Below, one piece after another: positions 1 through 8,860 of a stretch of 64,000 nt of DNA. The stretch comes from Thiohalocapsa sp964524185 (GTDB lineage Bacteria > Pseudomonadota > Gammaproteobacteria > Chromatiales > Chromatiaceae). The first letter of the stretch is position 1. Every line of letters starts with the position of its first letter. The notes beneath the pieces were generated by a model that worked only from the letters and a program-made list of their open reading frames with translations, had not been told where the DNA came from and made no database searches. The stretch lies in assembly GCA_964524185.1 (NCBI GenBank), contig CAZGCI010000004.1, forward strand, positions 16,407 through 80,406, written 5' to 3'. The translations under genes were made by a program, and so were the position numbers.

Positions 1-839
1 CGCGGGTAACCGTCTGCATAGCCGGCGGCGACGACACCCACCCGTGTCGGTGCGTCGCAGACAAAGCGCCTGCCATAGCCGATGGCCTCTCCGGGGCCGA
101 GCGCGCGAACGCTGATGAGCTGTGATGCGAACCGCATGGTCGGCCGCAGCGCGCTCGACGACGGGTGCTGCTCGCCCAAGGGCGTGGCGCCATAGAGCAT
201 GATGCCCGGTCGCAGCCAATCGCCGTGTGCGTCCGCGCAGCCGAGCACTGCGGCGGAATTGGCAATGCTGCGTGCGCCAGGCAGGCCGCGGGTATGGGCC
301 GCAAAGCGATCGAGCTGTTCGTGCGTCGCTGGATGGCCGGGCTCGTCGGCGCAGGCGAGATGAGTCATCAGGACGACCTCACTGATATGCGTGCAGCTTG
401 CCAGCGCCGCATAGGCTGCCGCGAAGTCCGCCGGATCCAGCCCAAGACGGTGCATGCCGGTGTCCATCTTGAGCCAAACCTGGACCGGCCGCCGCGGCCG
501 CGCGGCGCAGAGCCAGCCCACCTGCTCGCGGTTGTGCACCACCGGCGTCAAGGCGGCGCTGTCCACCTGGGCAAGCTCCTTTGGCTCGAACACGCCTTCC
601 AGCAGCACGATGGGCTTGGTGATACCCGCCTCGCGCAGTTCCAGTGCCTCCTCTGTGCACGCCACCGCAAAGGCATCGGTCTCGGCGGAGAGTGCGTGCG
701 CCACCGCGACGGCGCCGTGCCCATAGGCATCGGCCTTGACCACGGCCAGGGCCCGCGCGCCAGGGGCTTGCGTCTTGGCGTAGCGGTAGTTGTGCCGGAT
801 GGCGCCGAGGTCGACCTCGGCGCGGGTGGGGCGGGCCAT
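1..839 (-). CDS. alr: Alanine racemase, 3' end cut off by the window edge
   Basis: PLP-dependent racemase making D-alanine for peptidoglycan in the cytoplasm. The first 279 residues are visible. They begin MARPTRAEVDLGAIRHN and carry the PLP-lysine motif VVKADAYGHG (Lys35), the barrel segment LKMDTGMHRLGL and, near the edge, IGYGRRF, which holds the family's catalytic tyrosine. The start at 839 is preceded by a GAGG ribosome site. The gene diverges from tig across 326 bp. In many gammaproteobacteria alr follows dnaB; here it does not, because dnaB starts at the opposite end of the window on the other strand. Confidence 0.95.
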   Translation of the reverse strand, partial: MARPTRAEVDLGAIRHNYRYAKTQAPGARALAVVKADAYGHGAVAVAHALSAETDAFAVACTEEALELREAGITKPIVLLEGVFEPKELAQVDSAALTPVVHNREQVGWLCAARPRRPVQVWLKMDTGMHRLGLDPADFAAAYAALASCTHISEVVLMTHLACADEPGHPATHEQLDRFAAHTRGLPGARSIANSAAVLGCADAHGDWLRPGIMLYGATPLGEQHPSSSALRPTMRFASQLISVRALGPGEAIGYGRRFVCDAPTRVGVVAAGYADGYP

Positions 840-1165
840 ATGTGTTGCCTCAAGGCTTAACGCTTGCGAACCGATCGTCCCAGTCGTCAGGGCGCTCGCT
901 GATGTGCGCCCGACAGCACGGGTTTTTCACGAGCCTACCGAGCCTTCCGGACTGCGTGCATGGGCGATCTGTCCAGCGCATGCTGCCCCCGAGGTTTCCG
1001 CGGTGCAAGGGCCTCGCGGGTAGGTTTCGCCCCGAGCGCGCCGTGGGCGCCAGCCGGTGATCGCGCGCGGCGCGCCCGCGCACCGTGCTTGGAGCAAGCC
1101 CTCATCAGCGCTTATACTGCCGTGTTGTTCAGCGATGCACGACAAGTATTCAGGAGCGCGATCAA
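840..1165. other. Divergent intergenic region alr/tig
   Basis: 326 bp between the alr and tig starts. It contains a plausible tig promoter at 1089-1118 and the ribosome site AGGAG just before tig. No further gene or repeat is evident. Confidence 0.6.
1089..1118 (+). promoter_or_regulatory. tig: Putative sigma-70 promoter of tig
   Basis: A TTGGAG -35-like hexamer at 1089-1094 is followed after 18 bp by TATACT at 1113-1118, one mismatch from TATAAT. It lies 47 bp before the tig start. The -10 is good and the -35 weak; prediction by eye only. Confidence 0.45.
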
Positions 1166-2467
1166 ATGCAAGTGACCGTCGAGGCCGGTGAGGGGCTTGC
1201 CCGCAGCATCACCGTCGAGCTGCCCGCAGACGACGTCGAGCAACAGGTCGATCAGAAGCTGAGGGACGTAGCCCGCCAGGCGCGGCTCCCCGGTTTTCGG
1301 CCTGGTAAGGTGCCCATGCGGGTGCTGCGCCAGCGCTTTGGCGAGAGCGTGCGTGGAGAGGTGCTCGGCGAGATGGTCCAGGCGTCCTTCCCACAGGCGG
1401 TCGCCGAGCAGGCGCTGCGTCCGGCCGGACAGCCGGAGATCGAGCCCGACATCGACACGGCGAGCCGACGCTATGCGTACACGGCCAGATTCGAGATTTT
1501 GCCGGACATCGCGCTCAAGGACCTCGCGGGCAAGCGCATCGCCCGGCCCGTCGCCGAGGTCACGGAGGACGACGTGGATCGCATGCTCGAGCGCCTGCGC
1601 GAGCAGCGCCGCACCTTCGAAGACGTGGCGCGCGGGGCGCAGGACGGGGACCGCGTGACCATCTCCTTCGCAGGTACCATCGACGGCGAGCCCTTCGAGG
1701 GCGGTCGCGGGGAGCACCGTCAACTGTTGCTCGGCAGTGGCGGTTTCGTGCCGGGCTTCGAGGACCAGCTCAAGGCTGCTCACGCAGGCGAAGAGCGCCT
1801 CATCGAGGTGACCTTCCCGGAAGACTATCACTCGCAGCAGCTTGCTGGTCGTGCGGCCCAGTTCGCGGTGAGCGTTGAGGGCGTCGCCGAGCCCCAGCTG
1901 CCTGAGATTGATGCCGAATTCATGGCTGCGTTCGGCGTCGCCGACGGGGACATGGAGCACTTTCGAGCAGACGTGCGCGCCAACATGGAGCGGGAGCTGC
2001 GGCGGCGGATCGACGCGAAGGTCCGGGACCGGGTGATGGATGGCCTGCTGGAGGCCAATCCGATCGTGCTTCCGGAGGTGCTGGTGCGGGACGAGATCCG
2101 GGCGCTCAAGCGCCAAATGCTGCAGGCTGCCGGCGGCGGCGCCAACGTCCAACTACCGGACGAGCTCTTTGCCGAATCTGCAGAGCGCCGCGCCAAGCTC
2201 GGCTTGATCGTCGCTGAGGTGGTGAAGCAGCACGAGCTACAGCCGAGCTCTGAGCGTGTGCGCGCTCTGGTGGAGGAAATGGCCGCGACCTACGAGCAGC
2301 CGCAGGAGGTCGTCAACTACTACTTTGCTGATCCGCAGCGCCTCGCCGCAGTGGAGGCGGTGGCTGTGGAGGAGCTGGCGGTCGCGCGCATGCTGGAGAC
2401 CGCTGAGGTGGAGGAGGAGCCTAGCAGCTTCGAGGCCCTAACGGAGAGCGGCGAGGGCGCCGGCTGA
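1166..2467 (+). CDS. tig: Trigger factor, ribosome-associated chaperone/PPIase
   Basis: 433-residue trigger factor that binds the ribosome exit tunnel and folds nascent chains. The N-terminal ribosome-binding domain includes GFRPGKVP, the family signature for docking on L23. The FKBP-type PPIase domain follows (about residues 160-240, with GDRVTISFAGTIDGEPFEGG), then the helical C-terminal chaperone arms. The start at 1166 is chosen because MQVTVEAGEGL matches the family N-terminus and AGGAG lies 10 nt upstream. An in-frame ATG at 1085 would add 27 unrelated residues and overlap the predicted promoter. It leads the tig-clpP-clpX-lon block. Confidence 0.96.
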   Translation: MQVTVEAGEGLARSITVELPADDVEQQVDQKLRDVARQARLPGFRPGKVPMRVLRQRFGESVRGEVLGEMVQASFPQAVAEQALRPAGQPEIEPDIDTASRRYAYTARFEILPDIALKDLAGKRIARPVAEVTEDDVDRMLERLREQRRTFEDVARGAQDGDRVTISFAGTIDGEPFEGGRGEHRQLLLGSGGFVPGFEDQLKAAHAGEERLIEVTFPEDYHSQQLAGRAAQFAVSVEGVAEPQLPEIDAEFMAAFGVADGDMEHFRADVRANMERELRRRIDAKVRDRVMDGLLEANPIVLPEVLVRDEIRALKRQMLQAAGGGANVQLPDELFAESAERRAKLGLIVAEVVKQHELQPSSERVRALVEEMAATYEQPQEVVNYYFADPQRLAAVEAVAVEELAVARMLETAEVEEEPSSFEALTESGEGAG

Positions 2468-2659
2468 GGGGTCGCTGATGTGGTTGGCGCGGGCCGTATC
2501 GCCCGGGATGCCATGCGCTTCGCGTTGCCAAGGGGCGGCGAAACCCCCACGTCCGTTCATAGCCCAGATCAGGCGCGTGAGACCGCGGCGCGCGCTCCTG
2601 AAGTCCAGACTAGGCACATTACATTCCGCACCCGACCCTTGCACTGAGAACCCTTTTCC

Positions 2660-3301
2660 ATGACCCATACTCACGATCCGACCCTGCCGTCCCCCCAGGC
2701 CCTGGGCCTGGTCCCGATGGTGATCGAGCAGACCGCTCGCGGCGAACGGTCATTCGATATCTTCTCGCGACTGCTCAAAGAGCGCGTCGTCTTCCTGGTG
2801 GGTCCCGTCGAAGATCACGTGGCCAATCTCGTGGTCGCACAGCTGCTGTTCCTGGAGTCCGAGAACCCCGACAAGGACATCCATTTTTACATCAACTCGC
2901 CGGGCGGCTCCGTGACCGCAGGCTTGGCCATCTACGACACCATGCGGTTTATCCGCCCGGATGTCAGCACGATGTGTCTCGGACAGGCAGCGAGCATGGG
3001 CGCTCTGCTGCTCGCGGGCGGCGCCGCCGGCAAGCGGTCGTGCCTGCCGCACTCGCGGATGATGATTCACCAGCCTCTCGGCGGATTTCAGGGGCAGGCC
3101 ACCGATATCGACATCCACGCCAGGGAGATCTTGCACATCCGTGATCAGCTGAACCACATCCTTGCGCACCACACCGGTCAGCCGCTGGAGAAGATCGCTG
3201 AGGACACCGAGCGGGACCGTTTCCTGGGCGGGGAGGCTGCGGTGGAATATGGCCTCATCGATCGCGTGCTGGACGAGCGTACCGGAAAGGCGTCCACCTA
3301 G
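2660..3301 (+). CDS. clpP: ATP-dependent Clp protease proteolytic subunit
   Basis: 213-residue serine peptidase that forms the tetradecameric chamber of ClpXP. The catalytic triad is complete: Ser112 in GQAASMG, His137 in RMMIHQP and Asp186 in EDTERDRF, in the positions seen in E. coli pro-ClpP. A short N-terminal extension (about 15 residues) resembles the self-processed propeptide. It lies 192 bp after tig and 145 bp before its unfoldase clpX, the usual order in the class. Confidence 0.97.
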   Translation: MTHTHDPTLPSPQALGLVPMVIEQTARGERSFDIFSRLLKERVVFLVGPVEDHVANLVVAQLLFLESENPDKDIHFYINSPGGSVTAGLAIYDTMRFIRPDVSTMCLGQAASMGALLLAGGAAGKRSCLPHSRMMIHQPLGGFQGQATDIDIHAREILHIRDQLNHILAHHTGQPLEKIAEDTERDRFLGGEAAVEYGLIDRVLDERTGKAST

Positions 3302-3349
3302 TGGCGCACACGCGCCGCCGCGGCGGGGCCGGCGGTTGCAACCGTCGGC

Positions 3350-3377
3350 TTGCGATATCGTCGCGAACCGTTATGAT
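3350..3377 (+). promoter_or_regulatory. clpX: Putative sigma-70 promoter of clpX
   Basis: TTGCGA at 3350-3355 and TATGAT at 3372-3377 are separated by 16 bp, 69 bp upstream of the clpX ATG. Both hexamers are reasonable matches. It would allow clpX to be transcribed apart from clpP. Confidence 0.4.
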
Positions 3378-3446
3378 AAATCCACCACGGGAGGCCGCCC
3401 TCGCGCCTCCTGATAGCCAGCCCGTCCCGCGGAGACCTCGCGAGCT

Positions 3447-4724
3447 ATGAGCGGACATACCCACGGAAAGAACGACGAAGGGAAGCTCCTCTACTGTTCA
3501 TTCTGCGGCAAGAGCCAGCACGAGGTCCGCAAGCTCATCGCTGGCCCCTCGGTGTTCATCTGCGACGAATGCGTTGAGCTCTGCAACGACATCATCCGCG
3601 AGGAAATGCAGGAGGGCATCGGCGATGCCACCAGCCGCTTGCCCAAGCCCCGCGAGATCAAGGAAAGCCTAGATCAGTTCGTGATCGGTCAGGAGCAGGC
3701 CAAGAAGGTTCTCTCCGTTGCCGTTTACAACCATTACAAACGGCTCGAGGCCGCTGAAGCCAAGGAAGATATCGAAATCTCCAAGAGCAATATTTTGCTC
3801 ATCGGTCCTACGGGCTCGGGCAAGACCTTGCTCGCGGAGACGCTGGCGCGACTGCTGAACGTACCCTTCACCATCGCGGACGCGACCACCCTAACGGAGG
3901 CGGGATACGTCGGTGAGGATGTTGAGAACATCATCCAGAAGCTGCTCCAGAAGTGCGACTACGACGTCGAAAAGGCGCAGACCGGTATCGTCTACATCGA
4001 CGAGATCGACAAAATTTCCCGCAAGGCCGACAACCCCTCCATTACCCGGGATGTCTCTGGCGAAGGCGTGCAGCAAGCCCTGCTGAAGCTGATCGAGGGG
4101 ACCGTCGCTTCAGTGCCACCTCAGGGCGGCCGCAAGCATCCGCAGCAAGAATTTCTGCAAGTTGACACGTCCAATATCTTGTTCATCGTCGGCGGTGCCT
4201 TCGCCGGGTTGGACAAGATCATCGAGCGTCGCTCCCGCAAGGGCGGCATCGGCTTCTCGGCGGAAGTCCATTCGAAGGACGACAGCAAGAAAATCGGCGA
4301 GCTGCTATGCGGCGTCGAGCCGGAAGACCTAATTCGCTATGGTCTGATCCCGGAGTTCGTCGGGCGTCTGCCCGTGATGGCGACCCTGGATGAGCTCGAC
4401 GTCGACGCCTTGGTGCGCATCCTGACCGAGCCGAAGCACGCGCTCTACAAGCAATACGGCCGCCTGTTTTCCATGGAGGGCTGTGAGCTTGAGCTGCGTG
4501 ATGACGCCTTGCGGGCGATCGCTGTCAAAGCGATGGAACGGAAGACCGGCGCTCGGGGCTTGCGCACCATTATGGAGCAAGTCCTGCTGGATATCATGTA
4601 TGACCTACCGTCACTCGATAGTGTCGGCAAGGTTGTCGTGGATTCGTCTGTCATTGCCGGTGAGAACACGCCCTTCATCATCTACGACGGCGGCGAGCAA
4701 CAGCGCGCAGCATCGTCCGATTGA
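3447..4724 (+). CDS. clpX: ATP-dependent Clp protease ATP-binding subunit ClpX
   Basis: 425-residue AAA+ unfoldase that recognises substrates and threads them into ClpP. The N-terminal C4 zinc-binding domain has Cys17, Cys20, Cys39 and Cys42. Walker A is GPTGSGKT and Walker B IVYIDEIDK. The GYVGEDVEN pore loop and the GARGLR sensor-2 region are present. Length and motifs are ordinary for the family. It is followed by a 448-bp gap before lon, so lon is probably transcribed separately. Confidence 0.97.
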   Translation: MSGHTHGKNDEGKLLYCSFCGKSQHEVRKLIAGPSVFICDECVELCNDIIREEMQEGIGDATSRLPKPREIKESLDQFVIGQEQAKKVLSVAVYNHYKRLEAAEAKEDIEISKSNILLIGPTGSGKTLLAETLARLLNVPFTIADATTLTEAGYVGEDVENIIQKLLQKCDYDVEKAQTGIVYIDEIDKISRKADNPSITRDVSGEGVQQALLKLIEGTVASVPPQGGRKHPQQEFLQVDTSNILFIVGGAFAGLDKIIERRSRKGGIGFSAEVHSKDDSKKIGELLCGVEPEDLIRYGLIPEFVGRLPVMATLDELDVDALVRILTEPKHALYKQYGRLFSMEGCELELRDDALRAIAVKAMERKTGARGLRTIMEQVLLDIMYDLPSLDSVGKVVVDSSVIAGENTPFIIYDGGEQQRAASSD

Positions 4725-5172
4725 CCCTCGGCGGGTCCGCTGTCCCACCACGCCGGACGGTGCTCTCCACACCGATCGGGCACGATTGTGCCCTCCTGCC
4801 CCTCCAACGACATTCCCGATTCGACGACGGGTCCCAGTGGCTCAATCCTGCCTGGGCGCCCTGCCGGTACGCCTGGTGTGCGGCGATCGCGCCTTCGTAA
4901 CCTGCGTGTTTCTGTGAAGACCGCTGCAACGCAAAAGGCGTCACCGGCATGCGGCCGGGGCCACAACGTTGGCCCTGGCATAACGCGGCACGCTTTTTGC
5001 TTCATGGCGGTGGAGTCCTTGGATCAGCCGTCTTCCGACGCGCTGATTGAAGCGCGGCGGGGCCGCCCAAACCTCAATAGACATCCAAGATTTCTGTAAC
5101 CGCCGGCAACGCAGACCGCCGTATCCTTTCGGTTCTGCTTCCTCGAGTACGGCCAACCGGAGCAATTTTTCC
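4725..5172. other. clpX-lon intergenic region
   Basis: 448 bp without a supported gene. It carries the sigma-54-like element at 4986-5001 and, just before lon, GGAG at 5159-5162. The reading frame of lon stays open upstream to an ATG at 5047, but those 42 codons look non-coding and lack similarity to Lon. Confidence 0.6.
4986..5001 (+). promoter_or_regulatory. lon: Sigma-54-type -24/-12 element upstream of lon
   Basis: CGGCACGCTTTTTGCT matches TGGCACGNNNNTTGCW at all defined positions except the first. GG at 4987-4988 and GC at 4999-5000 have the strict 10-bp spacing. It is 172 bp upstream of the lon start and on the same strand. E. coli lon is known as a sigma-32 gene, so this would be unusual control. 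No enhancer-binding site was identified. Confidence 0.45.
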
Positions 5173-7629
5173 ATGGGCGAAAGCGTTCAAGAGCACTCGG
5201 ACACCACTCTCACCGGCCAAGAAGTGCCGGTTCTGCCGCTGCGCGATGTCGTCGTGTACCCCCACATGGTCATCCCGCTGTTCGTGGGGCGAGATAAGTC
5301 CATCAAAGCCCTCGACGCTGCCATGGGCGCAGACAAGCAGATCCTGCTGATTGCGCAGAAGAATGCGGATGTCGATGATCCGGCAGTGAGCGACCTTCAT
5401 GTCATCGGGACGTTGGCCAACGTGCTCCAACTCCTGAAGCTGCCCGACGGCACGGTCAAGGTCTTGGTGGAGGGACATCGGCGCGCGAAAGCGAAGCGGT
5501 TCGTCAGTACCGATGGTGCGTTTTCGGCCGAGGTTGCTCCGTTGGAGGATCAACTCGAAGCGGACGAGCGCGAGCAGGAAGTGCTCATGCGCTCGGCTGT
5601 CAGCCTGTTCGATCAATACGTCAAGCTCAACAAAAAGGTGCCGCCAGAGGTGCTGACGTCGCTGTCCAGCATTGACGAGCCTGGGCGTCTGGCGGACACC
5701 ATGGCCGCACACATGTCGCTGAAGCTAGAGGAAAAGCAGCACGTACTCGAGATGGTCGACGTGCAGCAGCGCTTGGAGCACCTGATGGGCCTAATGGAAG
5801 GTGAGAACGACATTCTCCAGATGGAGAAGCGTATTCGCGGGCGTGTCAAACGCCAGATGGAGAAGAACCAACGCGAGTACTACCTGAATGAGCAGATGAA
5901 AGCGATTCAGAAGGAACTGGGTGAGCTGGAAGACGCGCCGAATGAGCTCGAGGATCTCGGTAAGCGCATCGAAGAGGCGGGCATGCCGAAGGAGGTCAAG
6001 GACAAGGCCACCGCGGAGTTGAACAAGCTGAAGCTGATGTCGCCGATGTCCGCCGAGGCGACGGTGGTGCGCAACTATGTCGACACCTTGGTCTCTGTGC
6101 CCTGGAAAAAGCGCACGCGCATTCGCAACGACATTCGGGTGGCACAAAAAGTGCTCGACACGGATCACTATGGCCTCGAAAAGGTGAAAGAGCGCATCTT
6201 GGAATATTTGGCCGTGCAGCAGCGCGTGAAAAAGTTGAAAGGCCCGATCCTATGCCTCGTGGGCCCGCCCGGTGTTGGCAAGACGTCCCTGGGCCAGTCC
6301 ATTGCACGGGCGACCAACCGCAAGTTCGTTCGCATGTCGCTCGGCGGCGTCCGGGACGAGGCTGAGATCCGCGGTCATCGGCGCACCTATATCGGCGCGC
6401 TCCCCGGCAAAATCATCCAGAACCTGGCGAAGGCAAGCTCTCGCAATGCCTTCTTCCTGCTGGACGAAATTGACAAGATGGCAATGGACTTCCGTGGTGA
6501 CCCTGCCTCTGCGCTCCTGGAAGTGTTGGATCCGGAACAGAACCACACCTTTAACGACCATTACCTGGAGGTCGACTTCGACCTGTCGGAGGTGATGTTC
6601 GTCGGCACGGCCAACACCCTGAATATTCCACCTGCGCTCCTCGACCGCATGGAAGTGATTCGGCTGGCGGGATACACGGAGGATGAGAAGGTCAACATCG
6701 CTCAGCGTTATCTCATCCCGAAGCAGATGAAGAACAACGGGCTCAAGAAGGACGAGCTCACCATCCGTGAAGCGGCATTGCGGGATGTTATCCGTTACTA
6801 CACGCGCGAGGCCGGCGTGCGCAACCTCGAGCGTGAGTGCTCCAAGATTTGCCGCAAGGTCGTCAAGGAGGTCCTTCTTAAGAAGAAGGCGGAAGCGTCC
6901 ATCGTGGTGACGCCGAAAACGCTCGAGAAGTATCTGGGCGTGCGCCGCTTCCGCTTTGGTCGCGCCGATGAGCACGACCAGATCGGCCAGGTGACCGGCC
7001 TCGCATGGACCGAGGTGGGCGGCGAGTTGCTGCGTATCGAGTCTGCGTTAGTGCCCGGCAAGGGGAAGTTCACTTATACGGGCCAGCTCGGCGACGTCAT
7101 GCAGGAGTCCATACAGGCCGCACTGACCGTCGTGCGCAGTCGCGCCGGTGCGCTCGGTATCGACCCCGATTTTCACCAGAAGACCGATCTGCACATCCAC
7201 GTGCCCGAGGGGGCGACGCCGAAGGACGGCCCCAGCGCCGGTGTTGCGATGTGTACCGCATTGGTGTCCGCGTTGACCAAAATCCCGGTTCGGTCGAGTG
7301 TCGCGATGACTGGTGAGATCACGCTCCGCGGCGAGGTCCTGCCCATCGGTGGCCTCAAGGAGAAACTGCTCGCAGCCCATCGGGGCGGCATCGAAACGGT
7401 GCTGATCCCCCACGAGAATGAGCGGGATCTCGTTGAGATTCCGAAAAATATCAAGCAAAGTCTCGATATCCGCAGCGTACGCTGGATCGATGAGGTGCTG
7501 GACGTTGCGCTCACTGAGCACCCGCGTCCCGTCACTGAGGGACAAGACGCCGCGGGAGAAGCCGAGGCTAAGGCCGCGCCCCCTGCGAAACCGGAAGAGA
7601 AGCCGAGCGGGGTGCGCACGCATCATTGA
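5173..7629 (+). CDS. lon: ATP-dependent Lon protease
   Basis: 818-residue AAA+ protease for misfolded and regulatory proteins. The N-terminal LonN domain begins VPVLPLRDVVVYPHMV and is followed by a coiled-coil section (REYYLNEQMKAIQKELG). Walker A is GPPGVGKTS and Walker B FFLLDEIDK. The peptidase domain has the Ser-Lys dyad, Ser688 in PKDGPSAG and Lys731 in GGLKEKLLAAHRGG, spaced 43 residues as in E. coli. The start at 5173 has GGAG 10 nt upstream. The tail is an Ala/Glu/Lys-rich extension of about 35 residues beyond the conserved domain. Confidence 0.97.
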   Translation: MGESVQEHSDTTLTGQEVPVLPLRDVVVYPHMVIPLFVGRDKSIKALDAAMGADKQILLIAQKNADVDDPAVSDLHVIGTLANVLQLLKLPDGTVKVLVEGHRRAKAKRFVSTDGAFSAEVAPLEDQLEADEREQEVLMRSAVSLFDQYVKLNKKVPPEVLTSLSSIDEPGRLADTMAAHMSLKLEEKQHVLEMVDVQQRLEHLMGLMEGENDILQMEKRIRGRVKRQMEKNQREYYLNEQMKAIQKELGELEDAPNELEDLGKRIEEAGMPKEVKDKATAELNKLKLMSPMSAEATVVRNYVDTLVSVPWKKRTRIRNDIRVAQKVLDTDHYGLEKVKERILEYLAVQQRVKKLKGPILCLVGPPGVGKTSLGQSIARATNRKFVRMSLGGVRDEAEIRGHRRTYIGALPGKIIQNLAKASSRNAFFLLDEIDKMAMDFRGDPASALLEVLDPEQNHTFNDHYLEVDFDLSEVMFVGTANTLNIPPALLDRMEVIRLAGYTEDEKVNIAQRYLIPKQMKNNGLKKDELTIREAALRDVIRYYTREAGVRNLERECSKICRKVVKEVLLKKKAEASIVVTPKTLEKYLGVRRFRFGRADEHDQIGQVTGLAWTEVGGELLRIESALVPGKGKFTYTGQLGDVMQESIQAALTVVRSRAGALGIDPDFHQKTDLHIHVPEGATPKDGPSAGVAMCTALVSALTKIPVRSSVAMTGEITLRGEVLPIGGLKEKLLAAHRGGIETVLIPHENERDLVEIPKNIKQSLDIRSVRWIDEVLDVALTEHPRPVTEGQDAAGEAEAKAAPPAKPEEKPSGVRTHH

Positions 7630-7706
7630 TAGGAGTGATCCTGCTGCATCGGCGGGACAGGTCAGCAACCTGAGCGTCTACCCGGGGGCGATTCGACGTT
7701 GCAAGG

Positions 7707-7730
7707 ACCCCCTGGGACACCAGGGGGGGT
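7707..7730 (+). terminator. GC-rich hairpin downstream of lon
   Basis: Eight perfect base pairs, CCCCCTGG at 7708-7715 and CCAGGGGG at 7720-7727, close a GACA tetraloop 78 bp after the lon stop. There is no T tract, so it may be a transcript-end stabiliser rather than an intrinsic terminator. Confidence 0.35.
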
Positions 7731-7890
7731 CGCCGCGGGCGTCCGGCGTCCCGCGATCGGGCCCGGACCCATTGCGTGTCTGCCTCATCCTGCAGGCGGA
7801 GTACCATCAGGGATCGGCTTACATCAACTATCCCGGTTTTGCGTCCTCCGAGTTCCTGACCGTCAGAAGCCGCCGATGCGGTCGATTTGC

Positions 7891-7919
7891 TTGACAGCCC
7901 CGCGTGCACTCGACACCAT
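7891..7919 (+). promoter_or_regulatory. hupB: Putative promoter of hupB
   Basis: A perfect TTGACA -35 at 7891-7896 is followed after 17 bp by CACCAT at 7914-7919, which keeps the important A at position 2 and T at position 6 of the -10. It lies 95 bp before the hupB ATG. HU is separately transcribed from lon in E. coli as well. Confidence 0.5.
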
Positions 7920-8014
7920 TCAGCGCAGGTTGCGGCGTCGCGCGGACGCCCCAGCCACTCACGCGTTTTCAGCGTATGCGCGGTTTCTCAGGTCATTCGA
8001 GATACGGGGGGAGA

Positions 8015-8287
8015 ATGAACAAATCGGATCTTATCGACGCCATGGCGGAAGGGGCGGACATCTCGAAGTCTGCCGCCGGTCGGGCACTCGACGCACTGAC
8101 AGACTCCATCGCCGTTGCCCTGAAGGGCGGCGACACTGTTTCCATCATCGGGTTCGGCACCTTCCAAGTGAAGGAGCGCGCCGCGCGCACCGGCCGCAAC
8201 CCCCAGACCGGAGCGGCCATCGAGATCGCCGCGTCGAAGTCGGCCTCGTTTAAGGCTGGTAAATCCCTTAAAGACGCGATACAATAA
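8015..8287 (+). CDS. hupB: DNA-binding protein HU
   Basis: 90-residue histone-like nucleoid protein, the standard length. It starts MNKSDLIDAMAEGADISK and has the HU signature GFGTFQVKERAARTGRNPQT, whose end forms the DNA-gripping beta arm. It closes with FKAGKSLKDAIQ. GGGGGAG immediately upstream supports the start at 8015. The position right after lon matches hupB of other gammaproteobacteria. Two tRNA genes follow within 360 bp. Confidence 0.97.
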   Translation: MNKSDLIDAMAEGADISKSAAGRALDALTDSIAVALKGGDTVSIIGFGTFQVKERAARTGRNPQTGAAIEIAASKSASFKAGKSLKDAIQ

Positions 8288-8311
8288 CCGGCTTTCTCGG
8301 GTGGTGTAAGC

Positions 8312-8388
8312 GGGTGCTTAGCTCAGTTGGCTAGAGCATCGCCCTTACAAGGCGAGGGTCGCAGGTTCGAGCCCTGCAGCACCCACCA
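8312..8388 (+). tRNA. tRNA-Val (anticodon UAC)
   Basis: The cloverleaf is complete. The acceptor GGGTGCT pairs with AGCACCC, the D arm is GCTC/GAGC, the anticodon stem TCGCC/GGCGA encloses loop CTTACAA with TAC at 8346-8348, and the T arm is GCAGG/CCTGC around TTCGAGC. CCA is encoded. It lies 24 bp after hupB. Confidence 0.97.
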
Positions 8389-8564
8389 AGCGGGCCAAGC
8401 TCCAGACTGGAGCCAGCCGTGGCGAAGCCGGTGCCGGTAGACAGCAGTGCTCCGGCTGGCAGCGTGGATCACCGCTCGGAACACTAGAGCAGTATCCGAG
8501 CGACCTGGCGAGGTCGGGGCTGAGCAAGGCGCGGTAGCAAGTGGGGTCCGACGAAACGTTCTAA

Positions 8565-8641
8565 GGAGTGGTAGTTCAGTTGGTTAGAATACCGGCCTGT
8601 CACGCCGGGGGTCGCGGGTTCGAGTCCCGTCCACTCCGCCA
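8565..8641 (+). tRNA. tRNA-Asp (anticodon GUC)
   Basis: The acceptor GGAGTGG pairs with CCACTCC and has discriminator G and encoded CCA. The anticodon stem CCGGC/GCCGG encloses CTGTCAC with GTC at 8599-8601. The T arm holds TTCGAGT. It is 176 bp after tRNA-Val, followed by a strong terminator, so the two tRNAs probably share a transcript. Confidence 0.97.
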
Positions 8642-8653
8642 ACTTTAGTTGAA

Positions 8654-8689
8654 GGCGCGCCCCACCTCGCGGCGGGGCGCGCCTTTTTT
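8654..8689 (+). terminator. Rho-independent terminator after tRNA-Asp
   Basis: A perfect 10-bp stem, GGCGCGCCCC at 8654-8663 with GGGGCGCGCC at 8674-8683, is followed directly by six T residues. It is 12 bp after the tRNA and is the clearest intrinsic terminator in the window. Confidence 0.93.
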
Positions 8690-8776
8690 GTGCCCGCCGT
8701 CCGCTGTTGTGTGGGCGTGTCCGCGGACAAGGCCCGTCGGTTGTGACCGCCGTCACACGTCAAGCCTCGTGCTCGG

Positions 8777-8815
8777 CCTTGCCAGGCGGGGCCTTGCCAG
8801 GCGGGGCCTTGCGGG
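8777..8815 (+). repeat. 15-bp tandem repeat, 2.6 copies
   Basis: CCTTGCCAGGCGGGG occurs at 8777-8791 and 8792-8806, and a partial third copy follows to 8815. It lies in the leader between the tRNA terminator and ppiD. No function is evident. Confidence 0.8.
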
Positions 8816-8860
8816 TGCTGCCTTGTCCCATTAACCGCAACACGAGAGCAGGTTCCCTTC

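Larger units (their letters stand above)
7630..8014. other. lon-hupB intergenic region
   Basis: 385 bp with no supported gene. It holds a strong GC hairpin at 7708-7727 and the hupB promoter at 7891-7919. The hupB frame is open upstream to an ATG at 7904, but HU proteins begin at 8015. Confidence 0.6.

Noticed and set aside
1112..2152. 346-codon open frame on the minus strand
   Set aside because: Antisense to trigger factor; no domain seen.
2597..2625. Possible sigma-32 promoter of clpP (CCTGAAG with a CACATTA-like -10)
   Set aside because: Both elements are poor matches and the spacing is short; not strong enough to annotate.
4678..5005. Open frames in the clpX-lon gap
   Set aside because: No ribosome site, no family resemblance, and overlap with the clpX end or the sigma-54-like element.
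8389..8564. A possible third tRNA or small RNA between the two tRNA genes
   Set aside because: No cloverleaf or terminator structure could be formed by eye.
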